Positions 54,117 through 64,000 are shown, counted from the first letter of the stretch. The stretch is 64,000 nucleotides of DNA from Desmonostoc muscorum LEGE 12446 (GCF_015207005.2 NZ_JADEXS020000003.1:1-64000); one strand, 5' to 3'. The notes: generated by a model not told the origin, from the sequence alone. Numbers and translations: made by a program.

Positions 54117-55970
54117 GTGAGCTACTGTATTAATCCTCATTGTCAACATAGACAAAATTCTGATAACAGCCTAAAGTGTCTTTATTGTGGAACTGAACTA
54201 TTAATTAATCAACGAATACGCTTAATTGAACCATTAATTCCGTTAAAATCGCGCCAGCATACGGAAGCTTTTGAGGTAGATGATTTAGGTACTCGTAAGG
54301 TGATGAAAGTGCTAAAATCGCAAGACTCTAAATTAATAGAGTTGTTTGAGCGAGAAGCACTAGTCCTTCAGCTATTAGAACATGAAGGTATTCCGACTGT
54401 CACAATTGATGATTACTTTACCTTCACTTCTGAGGAAAGTTCCTTACAACTGCATTGTTTAGTAATGCAAAAATTTGAGGGACAAAACTTAGAAGAATGG
54501 GTAAAAACTTATGGAAAAGTGTCTCAGGAGCAAGCTTTAGATTTATTGCAACAGCTGTTCAACATTGTGGATTTCGTGCATCGCTCTGGCTTTTTTCATC
54601 GAGATATTAAGCCTTCTAATATTATTCTTCAAACTAACGACCGCCTTGCATTAATTGATTTTGGTGCAGTTCGAGAGGTAACAAACACCTATCTAGCTAA
54701 GGTTAGCAGTTCTGGAGGTACTGATATTGGAATTGGTGGACAATATGAAATTACAGTCATCCGTACTGCTTGTTATTCTCCTTTAGAACAAATCAATGGC
54801 CAGGCTGTACCCCAATCAGATTTTTATGCGATCGGCAAGACTTTTGTCTACTTAGTCACAGGAATACCTTTAGTAAAACTGCCAACAGATCCACAAACAG
54901 GAAAACTTATTTGGAGAAAACACGCATCACAAATTGATGAACCTTTCGCGGATTTTCTCGATGAACTCATGGCTCCCTTCCCAGGACAGCGACCCGCGAC
55001 TACTAAAATAATTTTGGAGCGTTTACAAAAACTTCCTCTCCGAAGTAAGATTCACAGACTAACGAAGTCTAAAACGTTTAGAGTCAGTGCAGTAATTGGA
55101 TTTTTGATTTTAGGAGTATTTTTAACTTTTAAAGTATTCTTACCACTAAGAGCTAAATATTTAGTGTCTGAAGGGGAGAAGGCTGAGGCAGCAAATAATT
55201 CTGAGAGCGCACAAGAATTTTTTGATTCAGCCATCAAAATTAATCCTCAACTCAGGCTGCCTATTTCAAAATTTTATTTTGATAAAGCATCTCGTAGCAC
55301 TAAAGATTTACAGTTAGCTAAAAAATATTATGAATTAGCATTAAAGTATAATAAACAAGATGTAGATATTTATAATAATTTAGCTTTTGTTTGCCAGCTA
55401 ATAAATGAATTCGAGTGTGTAACTACTAATTATGAAAAAGCTTTAAAGTTAAAACCTGATAATTGGTCAGGACATTATGGTTTAGGAACTTATTATGATG
55501 ACCAAGGGAAAGATGATTTGGCAGAACACCAGTATCAGTTGGCTATAAAGATTAATAGTCAAGCTATCCCAGCTATTAATAATCTTTCAAGATTGAAAAA
55601 TTTAAAAGGTGACTATAATGCAGCGATCGCTCTTGCACTGCAAGCTTTACAAAAAACTAAAGATCCTAAATTAAAAGCTGCATTATATAAAAATTTGGCA
55701 TGGGCAAAACTAGAACAAAGGAAGTTAAGCCAAGCAAAAGATTATTTAGAAAAAGCCGAAAAATTAGATCCTCAAAGAGCGGATATTTACTGTTTATTGG
55801 CACAGGTTCAAGAAGCTTTGGATGATAACGAAAATTCCTGGCTTTCTTGGGAGGCTTGCTTGGTACTTGAGTCTAAACAGCCAGAAGTCTTTGGTTGGCG
55901 GGGAAAATTAGTAGAAAGAATCAGGCTTAAATCCCTTCCTCTAAATCAAAGTGAAACAAACCCACAATAA
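54117..55970 (+). CDS. Zinc-ribbon Ser/Thr kinase with membrane span and TPRs
   Basis: A 617-residue protein. A zinc ribbon (C4, C9, C21, C24) precedes the kinase domain: probable ATP lysine K64 (RKVMKVLKS), catalytic HRDIKPSN (161-168) and DFG (181-183), so it looks active. One membrane span at about 322-342 (VIGFLILGVFLTFKVFLPL) puts the C-terminal TPRs (about 350-600) outside the membrane. The GTG at 54117 is the likely start, 14 bp after the STAND gene. Cyanobacterial proteins of this design are usually regulators of envelope or stress processes. The next gene (56057) is exported and may be a substrate or partner. Confidence 0.85.
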   Translation: MSYCINPHCQHRQNSDNSLKCLYCGTELLINQRIRLIEPLIPLKSRQHTEAFEVDDLGTRKVMKVLKSQDSKLIELFEREALVLQLLEHEGIPTVTIDDYFTFTSEESSLQLHCLVMQKFEGQNLEEWVKTYGKVSQEQALDLLQQLFNIVDFVHRSGFFHRDIKPSNIILQTNDRLALIDFGAVREVTNTYLAKVSSSGGTDIGIGGQYEITVIRTACYSPLEQINGQAVPQSDFYAIGKTFVYLVTGIPLVKLPTDPQTGKLIWRKHASQIDEPFADFLDELMAPFPGQRPATTKIILERLQKLPLRSKIHRLTKSKTFRVSAVIGFLILGVFLTFKVFLPLRAKYLVSEGEKAEAANNSESAQEFFDSAIKINPQLRLPISKFYFDKASRSTKDLQLAKKYYELALKYNKQDVDIYNNLAFVCQLINEFECVTTNYEKALKLKPDNWSGHYGLGTYYDDQGKDDLAEHQYQLAIKINSQAIPAINNLSRLKNLKGDYNAAIALALQALQKTKDPKLKAALYKNLAWAKLEQRKLSQAKDYLEKAEKLDPQRADIYCLLAQVQEALDDNENSWLSWEACLVLESKQPEVFGWRGKLVERIRLKSLPLNQSETNPQ

Positions 55971-56056
55971 GCTTTAATATTATTAGCCAAGCTTTATATT
56001 TTTATTCTACAATTAAAGTAAACTAATAATTGTAAGTACCTTTTCGAGAAGTTGTA

Positions 56057-57118
56057 ATGCTGAACTTACTTAGCCAAACTAAAAATGTCTTTGTAGTCCC
56101 AGTTACAACTTTTATAGTAATATCTACACTAATTAGTTTAACGATAGGTAGTGCATGGGGGCATCAACGGATACTAGAGAAAAAATTGTGCAATGAACCA
56201 AGTGGTCGAGTTTATGGCACAGGCGATCGCTTCTTGAGAACGGGAAGATATTTGTGTCCAGGAGAGCGGATCAATCCCACTAAGGGAAATACAGTTAAAG
56301 TACTTTGCTTTTTAAATCGTAAATTCCTATATTTCAAGCAACCTACTATTTTTAATGCACAAATATGTGCGCCACCGCCTAGCGAAGCCGTACAGTGTTC
56401 AGTATTAAATATAGTCCCTTGTCCACATGATTACAAGGGGCCTGATGAGAAGAAAAATGCACCAATTGTGACTAGTCCTTATGGCAGTTCAATCGTAAAT
56501 AACCGTCCACAAATCTCTTGGCGCTCAGTGGCACAGGCAGATAGTTATACCGTAATAGTTAAGGGAAATGGTGTTCACTGGCAGACAGATGTAAAAGACA
56601 CTACAGTACTTCCATACCCAAAAGAGCAAGAAGAACTACAGTATGGCAATACATATACAATCACTGTGATTGCCAACCAGGGCAGCAAACCCTTGGATTA
56701 TGCTCCGTTAGTAATTCATCTATTACCTTTTGATGAGGTTCAGCAAGTTTCAGACGAAGTAAAGCAAATTGACGCTTTGGGCTTGCCTAGTGAAGAAGCT
56801 GCTCTCTACGACCTAGATGCTATATATATGTCGAAGTTTCTTTTGGATGAATCAATCAAAACATTGCAGGCACGAGTAGTAGCGGGTAGCTCCAATCCGA
56901 CTTTGTACCGATTATTGGGCGATCGCTATTTAGGAGCATTGTTACCAGAAGAAGCAGAACAAGCCTATACAATAGCAGATCAATTGGCAAAAAGCAGTGG
57001 TGACACATTTGAGATTCAAAAGGTACAATCAGGCTTAAAATTAGTAAAATGGTTGGAACAGCGCCAAAATCCACAAAATCAAAGCCAACTGCCAATTAGT
57101 AAAAATGCAGCCCACTGA
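56057..57118 (+). CDS. Exported protein with Fn3-like domain
   Basis: A 353-residue protein with a signal-like N-terminus (residues 12-35, VVPVTTFIVISTLISLTIGS). The exported part has a cysteine-rich first half (CNEPSGRVYGTGDRFLRTGR, YLCPGERINPTKG; several cysteines) and an Fn3-like segment (about 150-220, ISWRSVAQADSYTVIVKG, YGNTYTITVIA), then TPR-like helices. No family is certain. Convergent with and overlapping the CHAT gene by 40 bp (57079-57118). Co-directional with the kinase, 86 bp downstream, so a joint role with it is plausible. Confidence 0.65.
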   Translation: MLNLLSQTKNVFVVPVTTFIVISTLISLTIGSAWGHQRILEKKLCNEPSGRVYGTGDRFLRTGRYLCPGERINPTKGNTVKVLCFLNRKFLYFKQPTIFNAQICAPPPSEAVQCSVLNIVPCPHDYKGPDEKKNAPIVTSPYGSSIVNNRPQISWRSVAQADSYTVIVKGNGVHWQTDVKDTTVLPYPKEQEELQYGNTYTITVIANQGSKPLDYAPLVIHLLPFDEVQQVSDEVKQIDALGLPSEEAALYDLDAIYMSKFLLDESIKTLQARVVAGSSNPTLYRLLGDRYLGALLPEEAEQAYTIADQLAKSSGDTFEIQKVQSGLKLVKWLEQRQNPQNQSQLPISKNAAH

Positions 57119-59592
57119 TAGGGGTGCTGGTAGCGAGGATTTGATATTAGTTGCAATTGTGCTTGACGTAGCGCTTCGGCTTTGGTCAAACCATTTTTTA
57201 GCCCTTTGTAAAATTCTTTCATAAGTAAAGCACTGGAATCAGCATCTACCTGCCATAAAGTGGCGATCGTGCTACGCGCTCCTGCTTGTGCTGCTACTCC
57301 AGCCATTCCTAATGCTGACCTCTTGTTCCCTTTAGCTGTCTCGCAAGCACTCAAAACTAACAACTCAATAGCATCTCGATCCGTCTGAGTTTTTTCTTTT
57401 AGTAAGTTATTAAATTCTAATACTGTAATTGGTTTATCCCAGGCAAAAATCATTGTCCGCTGAGGAATAGAACTAAATTGAGCATGGGTAGTTAAATGAA
57501 CAATTGAAAAATTGTCTTCACTCAATTCTTTGTCTAACAAGAGGCTAACAAACTTCTCATTCAGTAAAACTTTTGAAGAAGTAATTTCTTTTTTTATATT
57601 TGCTATTTCTACTTCTACTCCTGGCAATGCTTTCAATCCTTTAGGAGCATTTGGAGCATAAAAGCTAGGGCTTTCTTTACTGATTCCAGCGATTAAAGCT
57701 CTTAACTGATTTTGAGCTAAAACTTTTGGAGGCCGCACCTTGGAACCTAAAGTATCTGCAATACTGTAATGCTCTATGAGATAGTCTTTCCCATCATAAA
57801 GTAAACTCATCGGTAAACTTTGGAAAGATGCATCCAAAGTAAATACTAGGGTTCCTGATAAAGGAAAATATTTTTTAACAGGTGCAATTAACTGCTGATA
57901 AAGCGCTTGAGAGTGTGAAATCAATACAGACTTATTTGCATAAACTAGATTCTTGTCTTGTAATCCATCCAACAGATTATTAATATGGTCTTTAATTAAC
58001 TTAGCATCTACAGAGTTGCGGTGAAGAGAACGGTCAGGAGATTGCACAATTACTTCTATAGTGTCGTCTAGATCAATAACATGAATAACTGTTGGAGGGT
58101 TGTTATTTAATTTATCAATTTCATTCAATTTTATAAGGTCAAGCCTGCCACATTTCAAAAAATTCTCCAGTTCTGCTATTTGTAATTGTTCGTTCGTCTG
58201 AATTACTAGCTCTAAATTAGGATTGCCAGATGACAGCAATAATCGCATATACTCACGATAAACAGGCTCTACTTTCTCATAAAAATAGAACTGTAAATCT
58301 GCGTTACTTGCTAAAAGATTATTGCGAACTTGCGTCAGGTTATTAATTGCGGCACTGTAAGCTTTAAGAGCTTTGTCATACTTTCGTTGTTTGTAGTACT
58401 CTAAACCCAATTCGTACTGCCACTGATATGCGATATCCCATGCCTGAATTGATTGAGCCAAAGCCATCGCTTGTTCGAGATAATGGAGCGATCTCTCGTG
58501 TTGTTTTTTCAATTTGCCCAGTGTACCGAGAGCATAAGACATCAGCCGCTGTTCGTTAGTGCTTTTAGCCGTTTGCAAAGCTGACTCTGCATATTGGATG
58601 GCTACTGAATGTAATTGCTCATCTGGAATTTGATTGAGGCTATTGGCAAAGTTTAGCTTGGTATAAATAGATTGACTAGCAGATAATTCAGAGAATGCAG
58701 AAGTATTTTTCAGTATTAGTTCTACTGAAGGTTTAATCTGTTGATTGATTTGAGTTTGAATTGCAGCTAACTGTGTATTGCCTGAATTTGATTCTGCTTT
58801 TAACCACTTTTGAAAGTCTAACAGTAAGCTCAACCGTTGTAGTTGCGCCTGTAGTTTGATTGGTATTGATACAGTTCGGATATCGCTCAATGACTGATAA
58901 TCACTCAGTAATTTGAGTGCTTGTTTTTGGATAAAGTTAACAGTTTCTTTTTGAAAAGCTGGCTCTTCTATCCAAATATATTTATACCGTGCCTGTTGAT
59001 AGATAGATTTTTCAGTATTATTGAGTGATAGCAAAATATTATCAGTTTCAAAATTAGGTAACTGTTGAGCAATTGATAAAGTTTTTTTCAAAACTAATTC
59101 TGATTCAGACAACTTGCCTAATTGACGCAATACATTGCCTAAATTTTGTAATCCTAGTACGTGTACGGGTATTGGGTTCAACTTGTCAATAGATACATCA
59201 AGTAGTCCTTTTGTAGAATCAACAAATTGATTTGATGAAGTAGCACAGATTTCAGCATTGAAGTTCAAGGCTTTTAAAAGTACTTTGCAAGCTCGAAGAT
59301 GTAAACCATTAGCTTGTAGGGCAACACTTTGATTGATTAAGGTTCCGGTGATTCCCTCTGTGTCTTTTAGGTGTTCAAAAAGTTTTGTAGCTTGCTGCCA
59401 AGTATCTAAGGCTTCTTTTGTCTGACCTCTATCCAGTTGCCTTTGTCCCCTGTGGTTGAGTACTTCAGCTTGATGCTGTTGTGTTTGTTTGCTTACTTCC
59501 TGAGCCAGAATCACAGACGGCTGTCCTATAGCTATGGATAACCCTAGAATGCATAACAACAAGTACTTGAATAAACGCCAAAAACTAATCAT
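57079..59592 (-). CDS. Exported CHAT-domain protease with TPRs
   Basis: An 837-residue protein with a signal peptide (KYLLLCILGLSIAIGQPSVI), TPR-like helices through about residue 440 and a C-terminal CHAT (caspase-fold) domain. The catalytic pair is H703 (IVHLTTHAQFSS) and C750 (LVLSACETAKG), both present, so proteolytic activity is likely. The ATG overlaps the stop of the hemagglutinin-type gene (ATGA, 59589-59592), so the two are translationally coupled. An exported CHAT protein in the envelope is different from cytoplasmic effectors such as gasdermin-cleaving CHAT proteases. The role is unknown. Confidence 0.85.
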   Translation of the reverse strand: MISFWRLFKYLLLCILGLSIAIGQPSVILAQEVSKQTQQHQAEVLNHRGQRQLDRGQTKEALDTWQQATKLFEHLKDTEGITGTLINQSVALQANGLHLRACKVLLKALNFNAEICATSSNQFVDSTKGLLDVSIDKLNPIPVHVLGLQNLGNVLRQLGKLSESELVLKKTLSIAQQLPNFETDNILLSLNNTEKSIYQQARYKYIWIEEPAFQKETVNFIQKQALKLLSDYQSLSDIRTVSIPIKLQAQLQRLSLLLDFQKWLKAESNSGNTQLAAIQTQINQQIKPSVELILKNTSAFSELSASQSIYTKLNFANSLNQIPDEQLHSVAIQYAESALQTAKSTNEQRLMSYALGTLGKLKKQHERSLHYLEQAMALAQSIQAWDIAYQWQYELGLEYYKQRKYDKALKAYSAAINNLTQVRNNLLASNADLQFYFYEKVEPVYREYMRLLLSSGNPNLELVIQTNEQLQIAELENFLKCGRLDLIKLNEIDKLNNNPPTVIHVIDLDDTIEVIVQSPDRSLHRNSVDAKLIKDHINNLLDGLQDKNLVYANKSVLISHSQALYQQLIAPVKKYFPLSGTLVFTLDASFQSLPMSLLYDGKDYLIEHYSIADTLGSKVRPPKVLAQNQLRALIAGISKESPSFYAPNAPKGLKALPGVEVEIANIKKEITSSKVLLNEKFVSLLLDKELSEDNFSIVHLTTHAQFSSIPQRTMIFAWDKPITVLEFNNLLKEKTQTDRDAIELLVLSACETAKGNKRSALGMAGVAAQAGARSTIATLWQVDADSSALLMKEFYKGLKNGLTKAEALRQAQLQLISNPRYQHPYQWAAFLLIGSWL

Positions 59593-62138
59593 TTTACCTG
59601 CACCCCTTCTGTTATCGATGATACTTGCGACCTGGAAGGTAGCTCATGGCATGTAGAAGCAGACACCTGGGCATAGGGGCTTGGTGGATTGGGTTGTGCG
59701 GTCAAGACTACATCTCCATCAGCATTCAATATCCAACCCTGAGCTTCTACAATTTCTATGGGTTCTTCAGTTGTTGATGACTTTGATTGCTCCGAATTAT
59801 CAATCGTCCCAAGAGGAGTAGAATTTCTCTGCCAAGTAGAACTGCTATCTAACTGGTTGCCAGAACTAGCTGCTAGTCCCCCAGCACCAGCATTCACAAA
59901 TGTACTTGCTATTCCACCAGAACGACCTTGGCATACTGATACAATCTCTGGAGCTTGTGCGATCGCCTGTGGTTGTACTTTGGTAAGGCTGGGATTTCTG
60001 TTTTGGAAGTTGATCTGTACTGTGCCGTTAATACCTCGTTGGGAACTGGCTGTAATCTTTGTGTCGGGGGAAATAAATAGTCCTTGAGTATTGATTTTAA
60101 TGTTTCCGCCTCTTCCTTCAAAAGCATTTGCCGTTATATTGTTCTTTTTTGAAGCAATAAAAATAATTGTGTTTATATTGATATTACCAGCATCGTTAAG
60201 ATTTCTCCTGGTAGAATTTGAAGAAATATCTGAAGGGAAACCTAGCTCCCTAGCAGTAGCATTAATACTACTATTATTAGATAATTGTAAAACATTTGAG
60301 TTCAAAAAAATATTTCCACCCTTACCTGATTCAGTCGCTGCTGCAACAATTGAATTATCTAAACTAATATATTCAGCATTAATATTTAAATTTCCTGCAT
60401 CACCGCTTCCAAAATTACTTACATTAATTAAAGTGCCCTCTCTGAGATTTAACCGTTTTGTATTAATTGTTACAGATCCAGAATTTCCATTTACAAATGG
60501 AGATAATCCTAATAATTCTTGTATTGGTTTAGATGTAAACGCTGCGGTTGATGATATACCAAATGGTTGATCGTAAACTAAAGTGTTTGAACTTTCCCGT
60601 GTTATGTTTATAGATTTTTCAGCATTGATTACGACGCTTCCTGAATTACCAGATGCTAAAGTATAAGAATTGATATTGCTACCGTTTCTCAAAACTACTT
60701 CTGGTGCATTAACTGTTAAAATTCCCGCATCTCCAGTATTGAATGCTCCAACAGCTAACTGGGTTGATGCAAGATAAATAAAAGGATTGAATCCGCTTAG
60801 CTCAACTTTTTGATTTGCATTAATAGTTAAATTTCCTCCTTTGCCAGAACCAAACGTTCCAGACAGCACTGTTGCACCATCTAGTCCTAAAAAAATCCCT
60901 GTATTTATTATGATATCTCTAGCTTTTCCCAAACTAAAAGTGTAATTACCAATGCCACTGGCAATACCAGGGTTAATAGAAGAAAAACCTGATACTTGTA
61001 TCGAATCAGGTACATTCAAAATTATATTACTTCCATTAGCGTTACTAAAAGTTTTGCTATATATAGTTGCTCCATTTTTAATTAATAAATTTTTGGCCGA
61101 AACTATAATATCATCTAAATCTCCTGCTAACGTTTCGTTTAAAAAACCGCTAGAAATTTCTCCATTTGGAGATGTCCCGCTTAATTGTATGGAGTTTAAG
61201 GCATTGAAAACCATACTCTTACTTGATTGAGTTCCTTGATTTTGAATCAATGCTAGAGAACCATCCTCTAAGGAAATTTGATTAGCTACCAGCTGAATTG
61301 AACTGCCTCCAAAGCCACTAGCGTCTACTAATGCTTGCTGAGATAACTTTATGTCTTGAAAATCTTGTACATTTTGGTAACCTAAAGTCCAGCCAGTAGG
61401 ATTAAGGATAACTACACCGTCATTGACACTACCCAGTTCAATCCGTCCTCCGGGAGCCGTCAAAATCCCACCTCTTAAACTAACTTCACCCCCTATCAAA
61501 GCAAGGGTTTTGCCTGAAGCTACCTGTAGACTATTGATGCTAGTACCAGCCCCTAAAACTGGAGAGAATAAAGGTATGGGAATAGTTAAATTATGACCTT
61601 TGCCTTCAACTTGAATTGCACCAGGATTTGATCCATATTGCAATCCCATTGGCACATTGATACTTAGCAAGGATTTAATTTCGGGATTTGTAGCGCTAAA
61701 GCGAGAACCATCAGGAAAGTTAATGCTGTTGGCCGTACTGCCCACGAATGAGCCACCAATGTCTAAACGAGCATTAGAACCAAAAATAATTCCTCTAGGG
61801 TTGATCACAAATAAGTTTGCTGTACCATTAGCTTTGAGTAAACCATCAATGTTGAATATGGATGAACCTGTTACTCGACTAATAATATTCTCAATATTTA
61901 AATCATTATTAAAGTAAGCAGTGCCACCTGTAGGTAAAGAAAACTTTTCAAAGCTGTGGAACAGATTATTGCCCGCCCTGGTTCCTCCACTAATATTGCT
62001 CGTGCTACCCTGATTTGTGACTTGGGAGTTATTAGGTAAAGTCGGATCAGGAATAATTTGTGCAATTACTGTTGAGGAGAACATGCAATATAACGCACTG
62101 ATATTAAAAAAGCAGAAGCTAATTTTGTATAGGTTCAT
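59589..62138 (-). CDS. TpsA-like filamentous-hemagglutinin-domain protein
   Basis: An 849-residue exported protein. The signal peptide is followed by the TPS secretion domain (about 28-180, QIIPDPTLPNNSQVTNQGST, NLFHSFEKFSLPTGGTAYF, IISRVTGSSIFNIDGLLKAN, GTANLFVINPRGIIFGSNA). A repetitive beta-helix with GNSGSVVINA-like coils then runs to the C-terminus. Such proteins are exported by a TpsB pore, which is not visible here. The gene overlaps the CHAT gene by 4 bp, so the pair may form one surface system. It is located 46 bp downstream of the glycosyltransferase gene on the same strand. Confidence 0.85.
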   Translation of the reverse strand: MNLYKISFCFFNISALYCMFSSTVIAQIIPDPTLPNNSQVTNQGSTSNISGGTRAGNNLFHSFEKFSLPTGGTAYFNNDLNIENIISRVTGSSIFNIDGLLKANGTANLFVINPRGIIFGSNARLDIGGSFVGSTANSINFPDGSRFSATNPEIKSLLSINVPMGLQYGSNPGAIQVEGKGHNLTIPIPLFSPVLGAGTSINSLQVASGKTLALIGGEVSLRGGILTAPGGRIELGSVNDGVVILNPTGWTLGYQNVQDFQDIKLSQQALVDASGFGGSSIQLVANQISLEDGSLALIQNQGTQSSKSMVFNALNSIQLSGTSPNGEISSGFLNETLAGDLDDIIVSAKNLLIKNGATIYSKTFSNANGSNIILNVPDSIQVSGFSSINPGIASGIGNYTFSLGKARDIIINTGIFLGLDGATVLSGTFGSGKGGNLTINANQKVELSGFNPFIYLASTQLAVGAFNTGDAGILTVNAPEVVLRNGSNINSYTLASGNSGSVVINAEKSINITRESSNTLVYDQPFGISSTAAFTSKPIQELLGLSPFVNGNSGSVTINTKRLNLREGTLINVSNFGSGDAGNLNINAEYISLDNSIVAAATESGKGGNIFLNSNVLQLSNNSSINATARELGFPSDISSNSTRRNLNDAGNININTIIFIASKKNNITANAFEGRGGNIKINTQGLFISPDTKITASSQRGINGTVQINFQNRNPSLTKVQPQAIAQAPEIVSVCQGRSGGIASTFVNAGAGGLAASSGNQLDSSSTWQRNSTPLGTIDNSEQSKSSTTEEPIEIVEAQGWILNADGDVVLTAQPNPPSPYAQVSASTCHELPSRSQVSSITEGVQVK

Positions 62139-62184
62139 TTGAGGAAATTTAAAAATGTACTTTTGTCCTTTGTTTGCTTATCAC

Positions 62185-63477
62185 TTATTCTGTTTGAAAA
62201 TTAGAAAGTACTGGCTTTCGTGTAGCTACAATCTGTTCAACAATATCAGCAGCACGACTAACTCCTCCAGATTGTTGAATCGCTGCTTGTAATTTGGAAG
62301 CATTGTCCTTGTAACAATCTCCTGTCATTACCCGTTGAATAACAGATTGCAATCTAGGAACAGTGAGTTGAGATAATAAGACAACCTCTCCAGTCCCTGT
62401 CCAAGCCAAGCGTGATGCTACCCCTAGCTGATCGCTAGCAATTGGGATAGCTACTAGTGGTACACCATTACTTAAAGACTCTAAAACTGTATTCAATCCT
62501 GCATGGGTAATAGTAAGAGTAGCCTTTTTAAGTAGTTCTAGTTGAGGCGCGTAGTTCACAATTAATGGAGCGCCTGGCAGTTGTTGTAGTGATTCAAAAC
62601 AATTGGAACCACCAAGAGAAATTACCAATTGAGCGTCTAATGCACTGCAAGCTTCTGCAATACAACGGAAAATATACTGTTGGCGATTTTGCAAAGTCCC
62701 AAGTGAAGCATAAATCAACGGTTGCCCTGTCAACTTTTCATAGGGGAAAGCTATAGGTTCTCGTCCAGTTGGATCTTGATAGGGGCCAGTGAAATGAAAC
62801 CACTTAGGTAAATCCTGTCTTGGAAATTCAAACTCAGCAGGTAATTGACTTAGTTGGCCAAGTTGGGAAAAGCTATCTCTCTGAGGCGTCTGAGAGTAGA
62901 GGGGTAAATTCCATGTTTGACGATATTCGTCTAAAACTTGTGTAATCGGCTGTGTAAAACGCTTCATCAACGAGTAAGCTGCTTTGTTGCGTAAACGCGC
63001 CCACCATGCTGTGTTATAGCTCCAGGATGTGAAAAAAGGTGGAATGCCATCTTCAAGATTAAGTGGCAGAGCATTGCAAACAGTAACAAAAGGAATTTGC
63101 AGAAATTCTGCAATTGTCTCACCTTCTATTGTAGTTTGGTCTACCAACAATGCTTCTATACCGGCCGTTTTTAGAGCTTGTGGTGCTTCACTAAGCAGCA
63201 GATGCGCTTCCTCTTTCATTAGGTTTAGGATATATTTTAAAGCCGCAAACCCGCTCAATTCACCTAACTCTGACAAAGGCTGTACGTTTGTACCTTGACG
63301 AGATCTGGACTCTCCAATAGTCCAATAGTCTAATCCTGCTGCTAATATTTTGGATTTAACATCAGGAATTCCGAATAGGGTAACGCGATTTCCACGTCTT
63401 TGCAATTCACGTCCTAAAGCAGTCATTGGGTTCAAGTGACCATCTGTTGGGGGACAGAGTATACCTAAATGAGCCAT
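62185..63477 (-). CDS. UGT/MGT-family (GT1) glycosyltransferase
   Basis: A 430-residue enzyme of the GT-B fold. The N-terminal half begins MAHLGILCPPTDGHLNPM, the acceptor-side start of the MGT family. The C-terminal half has the donor signature THAGLNTVLESLSNGVPLVA and IASDQ. It transfers a sugar from a nucleotide donor to a small lipophilic acceptor; carotenoid (CrtX-like) or polyketide glycosylation are possible. AGAGGAG lies about 10 bp before the ATG at 63477. It may be co-transcribed with the hemagglutinin and CHAT genes. Confidence 0.85.
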   Translation of the reverse strand: MAHLGILCPPTDGHLNPMTALGRELQRRGNRVTLFGIPDVKSKILAAGLDYWTIGESRSRQGTNVQPLSELGELSGFAALKYILNLMKEEAHLLLSEAPQALKTAGIEALLVDQTTIEGETIAEFLQIPFVTVCNALPLNLEDGIPPFFTSWSYNTAWWARLRNKAAYSLMKRFTQPITQVLDEYRQTWNLPLYSQTPQRDSFSQLGQLSQLPAEFEFPRQDLPKWFHFTGPYQDPTGREPIAFPYEKLTGQPLIYASLGTLQNRQQYIFRCIAEACSALDAQLVISLGGSNCFESLQQLPGAPLIVNYAPQLELLKKATLTITHAGLNTVLESLSNGVPLVAIPIASDQLGVASRLAWTGTGEVVLLSQLTVPRLQSVIQRVMTGDCYKDNASKLQAAIQQSGGVSRAADIVEQIVATRKPVLSNFQTE

Positions 63478-64000
63478 ACATCTAACTCCTCTGCGAAATT
63501 ATAAAGTACGTTTTCTAAAAAATTACCTCAATTCTTGAATTAGGTATTTTTTTGCTACCTCTAAGTATTTCAAATTTTTTCCTAACTGGCTTTTGGTCTA
63601 CCTATTGTTATCAATAGAGGCAATGATACAAAACAAACTAGAACTTTTATACTAAATAATTAGTAGTTAAAAATTTTTTCTATATGAAATAATTAATGCT
63701 TGACTATTTCAGACTACGCTGGCAAGTGAAAATCATGATTTTCATCGGGAACTTAAGCTGCTAAGTTTATCTGCTTGATATTAAATGGTTAAAATCCCAG
63801 AAAATTTTGAGATTGCGATCGCGCTCCAAGAGTTTAATAAATATTAGGGACTTCCAAAAAATAAAATCAGCCATAAATAGAATGATAATCATTTTAAAGG
63901 GGGAGCTAGATCCAAGGGAGAAGACTGCGCTGCCCTCTGCCTCTTTGTCTCAACTATATTTTGGTTAAGTCTCTTGTCAAACAAATATGTAGTCGCAAGT
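63478..64000. other. Gene-free end of window
   Basis: No gene is seen. It contains a GCGATCGC site near 63818 and the promoter region of the glycosyltransferase gene. Confidence 0.5.

Overview
The window looks like part of a large conjugative plasmid, or a similar integrated element, from a filamentous, probably heterocyst-forming (Nostoc-like) cyanobacterium. The evidence is frequent GCGATCGC (HIP1) sites, Nostoc-type small dispersed repeats, AATTGCG-type tandem heptamers, and cyanobacterial gene families (Ycf46-like AAA+ ATPase, CHAT and hemagglutinin proteins, zinc-ribbon Ser/Thr kinase with TPRs). No rRNA, tRNA or CRISPR array was seen.

Layout. 0-6 kb: the 3' end of a type I secretion ABC transporter, a convergent RTX-type secreted protein, then a patchwork of mobile debris (an IS5-like MITE, a 494-bp element with Tn7-like repeated ends, a group II intron 5' fragment, two Uma2 remnants) around two accessory genes. 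6-11 kb: a 1618-residue protein whose motifs (RSPFL and DYDGD) resemble the catalytic double-psi beta-barrel of RNA polymerases. 11-15 kb: small unknown genes, a chimeric remnant, and a ParM-like actin with a possible partner. 15.3-16.6 kb: a repeat-rich non-coding region, the best candidate for oriT or a centromere. 16.6-23.5 kb: a MobV relaxase fused to a primase-type Toprim domain, an AAA+ ATPase, a DUF192 protein and two ParA/MinD-like NTPases. 23.5-26.4 kb: a two-component pair and small genes. 26.6-30.4 kb: a DUF3854/Toprim replication-type protein. 30.4-43 kb: a minus-strand type IV secretion operon in the order VirB2, B3, B4, B5, B6, B8/TraE, B10, B9/TraK, exported protein, VirD4, degenerate relaxase. 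43.6-52 kb: a lipoprotein, a tyrosine recombinase and a replication block with an AEP primase plus DUF3987 helicase. 52.7-63.5 kb: a STAND NTPase, a Ser/Thr kinase, an exported protein, an exported CHAT protease translationally overlapped with a hemagglutinin-type (TpsA-like) protein, and a glycosyltransferase.

The genes make a coherent self-transmissible element: replication (AEP-DUF3987, DUF3854), partition (ParM, ParA-like), DNA processing (MobV-Toprim), coupling and transfer (VirD4, T4SS), plus cargo for secretion and signalling. Two element-wide signatures may tie it together. One is a palindrome family built on GTACTG-A6-8-CAGTAC in front of at least four transcription units, including the T4SS operon. 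The other is a shared acidic, leucine-rich C-terminus (EELEL or similar) on several proteins. The most unusual gene is the polymerase-like 5964-10820 protein. All assignments rest on reading the sequence by eye; no searches were run.
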